A stretch of DNA of 6,649 nucleotides from Clostridia bacterium (GCA_017408535.1 JAFQUL010000156.1:1-6649), one strand, 5' to 3'. Positions 1-5,937 are shown, counted from the stretch's first letter. Translations and numbers: made by a program. The notes: generated from the sequence alone by a model not told the origin.

Positions 1-526
1 CGAAGGTTATCACATATTTATAGTCAGCCGAGGAGGAAAAATCCATTGAGGAAAGGAGCGTTTCAACCTCATTTAGCTGAACGTACGTCGGCTCGAGTCC
101 GAGGGACTCAATAAACTCATTTTTGTATTCTACCCGTTTTTCCCTGTCAAGCAGAGCGGGTATTCCGTGTTTGTCTATAATAAACCGGAACAGTGCTTCT
201 GCTACAGGCTGATAGCTCTCCCCGTCATAAGCAAAAAGATAGTCATACAGCGTCAGATACGGCAGGTTAGAAGGCACGGAGAAGAACTCAGTAAGATCCT
301 TTGGCTCTACTCCATCTTCGTACGCCTTGAGTCCGACGAGGAGCCACTCCTCTCCGCTCGTGCGGATAGCCTCATAGCGGTCGGGGGCTTCTTCAGTTAC
401 TCTGCCGTCAGTGTCTGAGGTGACCTCTGTTTCCTCACCCTCTGGAATATCCGACGGCTGTGAGCAGGAATACAAAAACAGTAAAACAGTGAAAATCAAG
501 GTCACAAAAGTAAGCTTGTTCTTCAT
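1..526 (-). CDS. Putative membrane lipoprotein, C-terminus beyond window
   Basis: This is an open frame of 175 visible codons from an ATG at 526 to the window edge with no stop, so only the N-terminal part is present. Residues 1-21 form a lipoprotein signal peptide: Lys2/Lys4, a hydrophobic core (about 5-18), and lipobox LYSC with Cys21 as the predicted lipidation site. Tyr at -2 is less usual. An acidic, Ser/Thr-rich linker (about 22-50) follows, as in surface lipoproteins. A ribosome binding site AGGAAAGG lies just upstream of the ATG. The gene starts 55 bases after the second ABC gene on the same strand, with no visible terminator or promoter between, so it is probably the third gene of the exporter operon. 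The family is not recognised. Residues 59-72 (EEWLLVGLKAYEDG) and 107-127 weakly resemble the WLxEGLAxY and following helix of gluzincin-type metallopeptidases, but no HExxH is visible. The protein is expected on the outer face of the membrane. Confidence 0.85.
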   Translation of the reverse strand, partial: MKNKLTFVTLIFTVLLFLYSCSQPSDIPEGEETEVTSDTDGRVTEEAPDRYEAIRTSGEEWLLVGLKAYEDGVEPKDLTEFFSVPSNLPYLTLYDYLFAYDGESYQPVAEALFRFIIDKHGIPALLDREKRVEYKNEFIESLGLEPTYVQLNEVETLLSSMDFSSSADYKYVITF

Positions 527-581
527 AAATAAATCCCTTTCCTAAACATACTCTCGCCAAATATAAATGCTTTTGAATAAC

Positions 582-2399
582 TCAGACTTCTGACCGGTAT
601 TTTTTAGCCTGCAACCGGAACATGGCGGCATATTTTCCGCCGAGGGCCATCAGAGCATCGTGACTGCCCTCCTCGATTATCCGTCCGCTGTCAAACATAT
701 ATATTCTGTCTGCCATTCGGGTAGTAGACAGACGGTGGGAGATAAATATTACCGTTTTATCTTCTGTATACTCAAGAATAGATTGGTTAAGCTGATATTC
801 CGCTATGGGATCAAGGGCACTTGAAGGCTCGTCCATTATTATGATATCGTGATCTCCCGCAAATACACGGGCAATAGCAACCTTCTGTGCCTCTCCTCCC
901 GACAGACCCTCTCCGTCATTTCTGAACTCCCGTGTCAGGTGGGTGTGTATACCGTTCTCAAGTCCCTCAAGCTTACTGTCAAAGGATGCGGCATGAAGGG
1001 CGGCGAGAACCTTTTCCTCATCCCCATCGGTATATTCACCGCCCAGCACGTTTTCCGCAAGGGTAGCGGCAAATATTCTGTAGTCCTGGAAGACCGTACC
1101 GATATGCTTTCTGTAGTGTTCGGGGGAGTACTCTCTAATGTTCTCACCGTTATAAAGTATCTCACCCTCGGTAGTGTCATACAGACGCATAAGCAGCTTG
1201 ATAAGGGTGGTCTTGCCGGCACCGTTATACCCGACGAAAGCGATCTTCTCTCCCTTGCTTATCTTAAAGTCTACATTTTTCAGTATCATTTCCCCTTCCT
1301 TTGCAAAAGGATAGGAAAAACTGACATTATTCAGGGTAAGGCTCTCAAATTCCGGAACAACGGTTCTCTCACCCTTTATTTTAGGCTCATACTCAAGAAA
1401 TTCCTTTACCTTTTCCAGATAAAGGCTGTGCTCGCTGAACTGGGTAAAATAGTTACCAAGGTCCCCGATAGTCCAGAAGAGCTTGTTACAGGCATTGATA
1501 CTTGCGCCAAAGCTGCCGAGGGAAAGGGAACTGTCAAGCAAGTAGCGTATTATCAGATACCCGGTTATTCCTACGTTAGGCATGACGTAATTGATGAAGT
1601 TATTAAGCAGGGTGAGGGGCATAAATTTCAAAAAGTATTTACGCAGGGTAGAAATTTTTATGCGGTTGGTCTCCTCGTACTGCTCTCTGAGAGTCTCAGC
1701 TATATCGCCCTGTCTGAGCTCCTTTGCGTGGTCCGGCTGATAGAATATTCTCGAAATATATCCAAGCTTTCTGTGTATGGGATTCATCTCCACAGATTGC
1801 TCATGTCTCAGCTTATTCATCTTCAGCTTCAAAAGATAGGAAACGACAAGGCAGATAACCAATATCACAGTTACTACCCATTCCATGAGAGCCAGAAGAG
1901 TGAATATCGTTATGCTGGATATTACCCGGTTGATGAAAAGGCTCATAGCCTCCATTACGTCTACCACCCGGTTATCGGATTCATTCATTGCCCAGACGAA
2001 ATCGTTATAGAACTCCGGATCGTCGTAGCAGCTCTGATCGAGGGTTCTTGCCTTTTTATAAAGCTCGCTTTGTATTGCCTCGTGAAGGACCAGCCGTACT
2101 CTCGGATTATACACCTCAAGCCTGTATTTGTTAAACAGCTCAAACAGTGCGTTATACAGTGTATAGAGCAGGATGCCGATAAGTACTTTACCGAAATCCA
2201 CTCCCGCCTCAATAGAGTCAAACAGATATTTGATGAAAAGCACGCCGAGGATATGATATATTCCCCGTCCGATACCCTCGGTGAGCACTACGAGAATGTA
2301 GGTAGGAGCATGTTTAATTGCAAGTCCCATCATAAAGGCTACGCTTCTTATTACCTTGAGAGGGGACTGGCCATTACCCTTTTTATCCTTTTTCTTCAT
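582..2399 (-). CDS. ABC exporter half-transporter (membrane domain + ATPase), second of pair
   Basis: This 605-aa protein has the usual length for a type IV (ABCB-like) half-exporter. The membrane domain spans about residues 30-315, with hydrophobic segments near 33-60, 69-89, 156-172, 173-190, 261-286 and 293-312. The ATPase domain spans about 350-595: A-loop Tyr363, Walker A GYNGAGKTT (390-398), Q-loop Gln438, signature LSGGE (499-503), Walker B IIIMDE (519-524) with catalytic Glu524, D-loop SALD (527-530) and H-loop His555. All catalytic residues are intact. There is no N-terminal C39 peptidase domain, only a short Lys-rich tail. The ATG overlaps the stop of the preceding ABC gene by one base (TAATG), and GAGGTGA sits 8 nt upstream, which suggests translational coupling and equal expression. 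It most likely pairs with the upstream half-transporter as a heterodimer in the cytoplasmic membrane, exporting a drug, lipid or peptide. The substrate cannot be told from the sequence. Confidence 0.96.
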   Translation of the reverse strand: MKKKDKKGNGQSPLKVIRSVAFMMGLAIKHAPTYILVVLTEGIGRGIYHILGVLFIKYLFDSIEAGVDFGKVLIGILLYTLYNALFELFNKYRLEVYNPRVRLVLHEAIQSELYKKARTLDQSCYDDPEFYNDFVWAMNESDNRVVDVMEAMSLFINRVISSITIFTLLALMEWVVTVILVICLVVSYLLKLKMNKLRHEQSVEMNPIHRKLGYISRIFYQPDHAKELRQGDIAETLREQYEETNRIKISTLRKYFLKFMPLTLLNNFINYVMPNVGITGYLIIRYLLDSSLSLGSFGASINACNKLFWTIGDLGNYFTQFSEHSLYLEKVKEFLEYEPKIKGERTVVPEFESLTLNNVSFSYPFAKEGEMILKNVDFKISKGEKIAFVGYNGAGKTTLIKLLMRLYDTTEGEILYNGENIREYSPEHYRKHIGTVFQDYRIFAATLAENVLGGEYTDGDEEKVLAALHAASFDSKLEGLENGIHTHLTREFRNDGEGLSGGEAQKVAIARVFAGDHDIIIMDEPSSALDPIAEYQLNQSILEYTEDKTVIFISHRLSTTRMADRIYMFDSGRIIEEGSHDALMALGGKYAAMFRLQAKKYRSEV

Positions 2400-4234
2400 T
2401 ACACGCTCACCTCGCTTTCGTCAAGGTATGCGTCTGCCTGCTTGTGCCACATTTCCGCATATTTGCCGTTCAGCTTAAGCAGGTCACTGTGTGTTCCGTG
2501 CTCGGCTACGCATCCGTTCTCGAGCAGGTAAACTCTGTCTGCCATCGTGGCGCTTGACAGACGGTGTGATATGAATATTACCGTTTTTCCCTCGCAGGCG
2601 GCAAACATATTTTTATACATTTCGTGCTCAGCTATAGGGTCAAGGGCACTGGTAGGCTCATCCATGATAACGATCTCACGGTCAAGGGCAAAAATGCGGG
2701 CTATCGAGATCTTTTGTGCCTCGCCGCCCGAGAATACCGCACCCTCATCGTCAAACTCCTTACTCACCATATTTTGCTGTGCCCGTGGCAGAGACTGGAT
2801 CTTTCCGTATATACCGCTTTTTTTCAGCGCGTCGGTCACTTTTTCCCTTTCCTCTTCGGAAAGATTGCTCTTCAGCATAACATTTTCCTCCACTGTAGCA
2901 GCAAAAAGAGCGTAGTCCTGGAAAACAGTACCGAACAGTCCTCTGTAGCTTGAAAGACGGTAATCCTTTATGCTTTTTCCGTTTATGAGAATATCACCTT
3001 CGGTAGGATCGTAAAAACGGAGCAGCAGCTTTACAAGGGTGCTCTTGCCGGCACCGTTATGTCCTACGAGAGCTATACGCTCACCTTTTTTTACCGAGAT
3101 ATCGATATTCTTAAGTACAGCGCTGTCCTTGCCGTCATAGGTAAAGCCCAGGGCTTTGAGACAGAGGCTCTCAAAGGGAGGCACGGCTGGAGCAGACTCG
3201 ATCTCGGGTATCTTGATCTCATATTCGAGAAATGATCTGAGATTGTCTATATACAGAGAATGCTCGTCCATACGGAGAAGACTGCCGCCCATATAATCTA
3301 TAGTGTAGGACATGCTTGTGATATTATTGATTATCATCACGCAGTCGCCGACGAGCATACTTCCGGTAACGAGAGTCATATATGCCGATGCGATCATAGA
3401 AACGCCGGTTACCGCAACGTCAAAAATAATGTCCTCAAAGAGATACCTGAACCACATCATCTTATATCCGTACTTCTTTGCAATAGCCTTAAGCTCCGCT
3501 ATACTTTCTCTCATACGGGCAAACATGACTCTGTACATCTCGGTCATCCGCATTTCCTTTGAGAAGTCAGAGAGATAAAAGGTACGGCGCACGTAGTCCT
3601 TCTGCCTCTCGGTCTCCTGTCTCTTCATCGAATATTCGTAGCTGACACGGTTTCTGCGTTTACCAATGAGCATAGTGCCTATAAGAGGAACGAAGGCAAG
3701 CAGGATGAACAGAGGATTTATGGTGACCATAAGGACAGCCACCGAGCACACGTTTATTACCGACCAAAGAATATCGAGAACGCTGTTAAGGACACTGAAC
3801 GCTCGGTTTATCGCCTCGCCGTTAGCCTTCACGTATGTATCGTAAAATTCCGCATTCTCAAAGCAGGACAGTTCAACAGCCGCCGCTTTTTTATGTATGG
3901 TGTTCTGAATATAGGCATCCACCTTCGGTATGTTCAGCTCTACGTATACCGACAAAAAGTATGTAATCAGCAGATTGGCGATATTAAACGCTAAGATAAA
4001 TACGAGGGTCATAATGATGTCGCTGAGCTTCTCTCTTCTCTGAAGAGCGTTCAGTGCATACATAAGAAGATACGTGTAAGTAAGAAAATTGGTTACAGAG
4101 GAGAATACCGCCCTGAAGGTGGAAGTCCAGAGTATCCCGGGTGCGGACTTGCGTATCATTCCCAGCATATAAAAATTATTCCGGAAGGTTCGCCGCCAGT
4201 CTATTTTATCCTTCTTCTTTTTTTCTTTTTTCAA
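2399..4234 (-). CDS. ABC exporter half-transporter (membrane domain + ATPase), first of pair
   Basis: This 611-aa fused half-exporter has hydrophobic segments near residues 33-60, 72-97, 153-171, 172-190, 263-288 and 291-311. Its ATPase domain runs from about 352 to 600: A-loop Tyr366, Walker A GHNGAGKST (391-399), Q-loop Gln439, signature FSGGE (501-505, Phe replacing the usual Leu), Walker B IVIMDE (521-526) with catalytic Glu526, D-loop SALD (529-532) and H-loop His557. The start is TTG at 4234. It is supported by AAAGGAG about 10 nt upstream and by the Lys-rich N-terminus (MKKEKKKKDK), which matches that of the partner. The next Met is residue 23, with no comparable support. The gene is the first of the exporter operon, behind a strong promoter at 4284-4312, and overlaps the second ABC gene by one base. 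The role is ATP-driven export as a heterodimer. Heterodimeric multidrug pairs such as BmrCD or LmrCD are the structural analogy, not a demonstrated orthology. Confidence 0.96.
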   Translation of the reverse strand: MKKEKKKKDKIDWRRTFRNNFYMLGMIRKSAPGILWTSTFRAVFSSVTNFLTYTYLLMYALNALQRREKLSDIIMTLVFILAFNIANLLITYFLSVYVELNIPKVDAYIQNTIHKKAAAVELSCFENAEFYDTYVKANGEAINRAFSVLNSVLDILWSVINVCSVAVLMVTINPLFILLAFVPLIGTMLIGKRRNRVSYEYSMKRQETERQKDYVRRTFYLSDFSKEMRMTEMYRVMFARMRESIAELKAIAKKYGYKMMWFRYLFEDIIFDVAVTGVSMIASAYMTLVTGSMLVGDCVMIINNITSMSYTIDYMGGSLLRMDEHSLYIDNLRSFLEYEIKIPEIESAPAVPPFESLCLKALGFTYDGKDSAVLKNIDISVKKGERIALVGHNGAGKSTLVKLLLRFYDPTEGDILINGKSIKDYRLSSYRGLFGTVFQDYALFAATVEENVMLKSNLSEEEREKVTDALKKSGIYGKIQSLPRAQQNMVSKEFDDEGAVFSGGEAQKISIARIFALDREIVIMDEPTSALDPIAEHEMYKNMFAACEGKTVIFISHRLSSATMADRVYLLENGCVAEHGTHSDLLKLNGKYAEMWHKQADAYLDESEVSV

Positions 4235-4244
4235 TTTGCTTAGG

Positions 4245-4251
4245 CTCCTTT
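4245..4251 (-). promoter_or_regulatory. Ribosome binding site deciding a TTG start
   Basis: AAAGGAG on the minus strand lies 10 nt before the TTG at 4234. It is the only good Shine-Dalgarno match near the start of the first ABC gene, and it supports a non-ATG start over the internal Met23. Confidence 0.75.
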
Positions 4252-4272
4252 GCTGTAAAGTTCAGAGAGGGC

Positions 4273-4281
4273 TTACGGTAA
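4273..4281. promoter_or_regulatory. Candidate operator at exporter transcription start
   Basis: TTACGGTAA is a perfect 4+1+4 palindrome immediately downstream of the exporter -10 box, so it should overlap the predicted start of transcription (about 4277). A related TTACCGT occurs at 4349-4355 on the opposite side of the promoter, in inverted orientation. The position is typical for a repressor, and the neighbouring Xre protein is the obvious candidate. The site is short, so chance occurrence is possible. Confidence 0.3.
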
Positions 4282-4283
4282 AT

Positions 4284-4312
4284 ATCATAGCACCTGCCCT
4301 GTCCATTGTAAA
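4284..4312 (-). promoter_or_regulatory. Extended -10 promoter of the ABC exporter operon
   Basis: On the minus strand the -35 is TTTACA (4307-4312), followed by exactly 17 bases and then the -10 TATGAT (4284-4289), which is preceded by TGC and so gives an extended -10. This is a strong sigma-A-type match. The predicted start near 4277 leaves about 43 nt of untranslated leader before the TTG of the first ABC gene. It lies downstream of the Xre stop, so the exporter genes can be transcribed independently of the two regulators. Confidence 0.72.
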
Positions 4313-4321
4313 TGACCGCAC

Positions 4322-4348
4322 AGTTGAGTCGGCTCTCTCAGAACAACT
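4322..4348. repeat. Imperfect inverted repeat upstream of the exporter -35
   Basis: AGTTG (4322-4326) and CAACT (4344-4348) are inverted. Inside them GTTGAG (4323-4328) pairs with CTCAGAAC (4337-4344) with one bulged base. The element sits about 10 bp upstream of the -35. It has no T-run after it on the minus strand, so it does not look like a terminator for the Xre gene. A regulator binding site is a reasonable reading, but the arms are short. Confidence 0.3.
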
Positions 4349-4384
4349 TACCGTTTACTGTCCTCAAAAGGCTAACTATCCTGT

Positions 4385-4585
4385 CTATTCGAAAAAGTCT
4401 CCGATATCGCAGGACAGGAGTCTTGACAGCTCCGGAAGGATAGTCACGTCAGGATAGCTGAGTCCCAGCTCCCATTTTGACACAGCCTGGGGAGAAACAC
4501 CGAGAATATCACCTATACTCTTTTGCGTCATTTTACTCTTTGATCTGAATTCCCTCAGCTTTTCGCTGATAACCAATTTGCTCAC
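4385..4585 (-). CDS. Small Xre/Cro-C1-type HTH transcriptional regulator
   Basis: This 66-aa protein is essentially a single HTH_3 (Xre) domain. Helix 1 is near residues 6-16, helix 2 begins at T20-Q21 (MTQKSIGDILGV), and the recognition helix is SPQAVSKWE (31-39), followed by YPDVTILPELSRLL and the family's typical ending with a Cys-Asp-Ile and paired Phe. Single-domain Xre proteins of 65-75 aa are common in Firmicutes, so it is probably complete, with no effector domain. The start is GTG at 4585, supported by AAAGGAGGAG 5 nt upstream. An ATG at 4590 hits a stop after two codons. The gene lies about 100 bp after the AraC gene and 150 bp before the first ABC gene, all on the same strand. It likely binds DNA as a dimer. 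Control of the exporter promoter at 4284-4312 is inferred from position only. Confidence 0.92.
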   Translation of the reverse strand: MSKLVISEKLREFRSKSKMTQKSIGDILGVSPQAVSKWELGLSYPDVTILPELSRLLSCDIGDFFE

Positions 4586-4590
4586 GGCAT

Positions 4591-4600
4591 CTCCTCCTTT
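4591..4600 (-). promoter_or_regulatory. Strong ribosome binding site for the GTG-started Xre gene
   Basis: AAAGGAGGAG on the minus strand is followed by 5 bases and then GTG at 4585. It is nearly a perfect anti-Shine-Dalgarno complement and fixes the GTG as the start. Confidence 0.8.
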
Positions 4601-4663
4601 GTTTCATTACTTTAGTGTCGTCTTTTTCGGTTTGGTTCTATGTATTTAATAAATTCAGCAAAT

Positions 4664-4682
4664 TTTCTGTTTCACACAGAAA
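4664..4682 (-). terminator. Small hairpin after the AraC gene, weak terminator candidate
   Basis: TTTCTGT (7 bases), a 5-base loop, then its perfect complement ACAGAAA begin 2 bases after the AraC stop. The stem has only two GC pairs and is followed by ATTTGCTGAATTTATT rather than a clean T-run. It may only partly terminate transcription, leaving readthrough into the Xre gene. No convincing separate promoter for the Xre gene was found in 4586-4684. Confidence 0.3.
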
Positions 4683-4684
4683 GT

Positions 4685-5596
4685 CTAAAAGGCCTGCTTG
4701 CGTTTTGCTACCGCTTCGCTTCTGAATCTGCCGGGGTTACTGCCGGTAGCCGCCTCAAATCTCCTTGAAAAATGCTGCGGTGTCTTAAAGCCGCATCTTG
4801 CGGCAATTTCCTTAATGGGAAGGTCGGTAAACCCGAGGAACTTTTTCGCTGACAGTATTCTTCTGTTCCAGAGATATTCTATAGGAGTAGTCCCGAGCTC
4901 ATCTCTGAACAGTCTGGTAAGAGTGGTGTGGTTAAGGGAGGTGACCCTGACTATATCCTCAAGGGTAATGCTGTCGCCGTAATTGCCGTCTATATAGATC
5001 ACTGCTTTTTTTAGGTGAGGGTTTGATACTTTGCACACTGCATCCTCCTCACCGTCCTGCCTCATAAAGCCGTAGGTCCTCTCAAGAAGAAGCATCAACT
5101 CAATAAAATAGGATCTGCTCCTGCAGGACCAGTACCAGTCACTCTGTACTCTGAGCTCCTCCTCCATCCGTGAGAACAGGCGGTAAACGGTATCCAAATA
5201 TTCATCAAATATAGGGAACACGTATCTTGACCTGTCGGTAAAGGGCTTTAAGATAAACATATCGTGAGTGGATGCCAGCGACTTATAGTCGCCACTGCGC
5301 ATCCTTGAAAAGGTCATATTAACGTTCAGAAAGGTAGGACAAAAATATATCGAATCACAAACGGGACAGCCGCGCAGAAGCTTTGGTGTCTCACTTTCGT
5401 CAAAGCAAACGATAGAGGGTGCGATAGCCTCAAAAAAGCTTTCACCCACCTTGAAGTATGCCGATCCCTCTCTGATGATCAGCATCAGAAAGCACCTTTC
5501 CTTTATTTCTATATCGCTGAGATCATCGTTTTTTATGCACTGTACCGAAACGGTCTTCCCGATATCATATTCTCGTCCTGTGGTCTGTGGGATCAT
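4685..5596 (-). CDS. AraC-family transcriptional regulator
   Basis: This 303-aa regulator has the usual length for the family. The N-terminal part (about 1-165) fits the cupin-like ligand or dimerisation domain of AraC proteins. It has no recognisable binding motif, but Cys residues cluster at 77 and 80 (CPVC) plus Cys86. The DNA-binding domain (about 195-293) has two helix-turn-helix units: one in SITLEDIVRVTSLNHTTLTR (209-228) with LFRDELGTTPIEYL following, and one in IKEIAARCGFKTPQHFSRRF (261-280), ending in the family hallmark ATGSNPGRFR (283-292). The start is ATG at 5596 with GAGGTGA 7 nt upstream. It diverges from the plus-strand gene at 5938. Two promoter candidates and several repeats precede it, so autoregulation and control of the divergent gene are plausible. 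The effector is unknown. Confidence 0.95.
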   Translation of the reverse strand: MIPQTTGREYDIGKTVSVQCIKNDDLSDIEIKERCFLMLIIREGSAYFKVGESFFEAIAPSIVCFDESETPKLLRGCPVCDSIYFCPTFLNVNMTFSRMRSGDYKSLASTHDMFILKPFTDRSRYVFPIFDEYLDTVYRLFSRMEEELRVQSDWYWSCRSRSYFIELMLLLERTYGFMRQDGEEDAVCKVSNPHLKKAVIYIDGNYGDSITLEDIVRVTSLNHTTLTRLFRDELGTTPIEYLWNRRILSAKKFLGFTDLPIKEIAARCGFKTPQHFSRRFEAATGSNPGRFRSEAVAKRKQAF

Positions 5597-5626
5597 ATCT
5601 TCACCTCTTTCTGTGTGGTCACCAGC

Positions 5627-5655
5627 ATTATAATATATATCGCTCTGCCCTTCAA
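5627..5655 (-). promoter_or_regulatory. Proximal promoter candidate of the AraC gene
   Basis: On the minus strand TTGAAG (5650-5655), 17 bases, then a perfect TATAAT (5627-5632). The predicted start near 5620 gives a short leader of about 24 nt that includes the ribosome binding site at about 5603-5609. The -35 matches 4 of 6 consensus bases. Confidence 0.55.
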
Positions 5656-5732
5656 GTGCGGCAGGCGATGAATCTTAAGCACGGATAAAAACAACTTATT
5701 TACAGATAAATCATTGTTCTTAAAAGACAAAA

Positions 5733-5765
5733 ACCGCCTGTACATTACGTCTAAAATACTGCGGT
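5733..5765 (-). other. Possible attenuator hairpin in the AraC leader
   Basis: In RNA read from the distal AraC promoter, ACCGC (complement of 5761-5765) can pair with GCGGU (complement of 5733-5737), with three further inner pairs. The stem is followed by UUUUUGUCUUUU, a terminator-like tail. The same GGCG region (5735-5740) is also complementary to CGCCTG read from 5662-5667, giving a mutually exclusive alternative. The stem is short with a long loop, so this is tentative. Confidence 0.22.
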
Positions 5766-5776
5766 GCTGTAATTTG

Positions 5777-5805
5777 ATAATACCATACTTTTGTTTTGTT
5801 GTCAA
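5777..5805 (-). promoter_or_regulatory. Distal promoter candidate of the AraC gene
   Basis: On the minus strand a perfect TTGACA (5800-5805), 17 bases, then TATTAT (5777-5782) preceded by TGG, an extended -10. By sequence it is the strongest AraC-side promoter. The predicted start near 5770 would give a leader of about 174 nt. A 13-bp palindrome covers the -35. Confidence 0.62.
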
Positions 5806-5808
5806 CAA
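5796..5808. promoter_or_regulatory. 13-bp palindrome over the distal AraC -35
   Basis: TTGTTGTCAACAA is a perfect 6+1+6 inverted repeat that contains the whole -35 hexamer (5800-5805). A protein bound here would block polymerase, so it is a candidate repressor or autoregulatory operator. Confidence 0.4.
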
Positions 5809-5810
5809 GC

Positions 5811-5839
5811 ACCAAATATTAACAACTGTTATTTTTGGT
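5811..5839. repeat. Imperfect dyad next to the AraC distal promoter
   Basis: ACCAAA (5811-5816) and TTTGGT (5834-5839) are perfect 6-bp inverted arms around a partly symmetric 17-bp centre. The dyad lies directly upstream of the distal AraC -35, where activators or repressors often bind. Confidence 0.3.
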
Positions 5840-5875
5840 ATACATTGAAAATACAACTTATATAAGCCAAATATT
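5812..5875. repeat. Direct repeats CCAAATATT flanking the divergent promoters
   Basis: CCAAATATT occurs at 5812-5820 and again at 5867-5875, each preceded by AAGC or AAGCA. One copy is 7 bp from the AraC distal -35 and the other is 10 bp upstream of the -35 of the divergent gene. AraC-family proteins commonly bind paired direct-repeat half-sites, so these are candidate sites. High AT content raises the chance expectation. Confidence 0.35.
5857..5866. repeat. Perfect palindrome midway between divergent promoters
   Basis: CTTATATAAG is self-complementary over 10 bp and lies between the distal AraC -35 (5800-5805) and the plus-strand -35 (5885-5890). It could serve a shared operator, or be an AT-rich coincidence. 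Confidence 0.25.
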
Positions 5876-5884
5876 GATTTGCTA

Positions 5885-5913
5885 TTGACAACTTTTGAAA
5901 ATAACTGTAAAAT
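5885..5913 (+). promoter_or_regulatory. Near-consensus promoter of the divergent plus-strand gene
   Basis: A perfect TTGACA (5885-5890), 17 bases, then TAAAAT (5908-5913). The predicted start near 5920 gives a leader of about 18 nt, just enough to include the ribosome binding site GAGGTG (5926-5931) before the ATG at 5938. Confidence 0.75.
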
Positions 5914-5937
5914 GTGTACTGAAATGAGGTGTCACAA

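Larger units (their letters stand above)
5597..5937. other. Divergent intergenic control region
   Basis: This 341-bp stretch separates the minus-strand AraC gene from the plus-strand gene at 5938. It is AT-rich, especially 5685-5937. It holds two AraC-side promoters, one promoter for the divergent gene, several palindromes and direct repeats, and a long possible leader with a small ORF. No RNA gene or protein-coding gene is convincingly supported inside it. Confidence 0.75.

Noticed and set aside
167..418. Plus-strand 83-codon frame
   Set aside because: It is antisense to the lipoprotein gene, which has a signal peptide, lipobox and ribosome binding site. The plus-strand frame has none of these.
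527..581. Possible promoter or terminator between the second ABC gene and the lipoprotein gene
   Set aside because: No -35/-10 pair with suitable spacing and no stem with a T-run is visible in these 55 bases.
1985..2221. Minus-strand 78-codon frame inside the second ABC gene
   Set aside because: It is an out-of-frame overlap within the membrane domain coding region and has no independent support.
849..2531. A 560-codon open frame on the plus strand
   Set aside because: It lies antisense to the second ABC gene and crosses into the first. Its protein shows no domain, while the minus-strand frames carry every ABC motif. It is a shadow created by the codon pattern of the real genes.
2547..3578. 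Several plus-strand frames of 88-122 codons
   Set aside because: All are antisense to the first ABC gene and have no domain or ribosome site support.
4322..4348. Inverted repeat as an Xre terminator
   Set aside because: There is no T-run after it on the minus strand, and the stem is short and bulged. An operator reading is preferred.
4236..4457. Plus-strand 73-codon frame, considered as a possible small peptide substrate of the exporter
   Set aside because: It overlaps the Xre gene antisense, has no convincing ribosome site, and lacks any leader or core features of a peptide precursor.
5593..5856. Full 87-codon minus-strand frame before the AraC gene
   Set aside because: Its first part contains the distal AraC promoter (-35/-10 at 5777-5805), so the whole frame could not be translated from that transcript. 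Only the internal 50-codon version is kept as a tentative finding.
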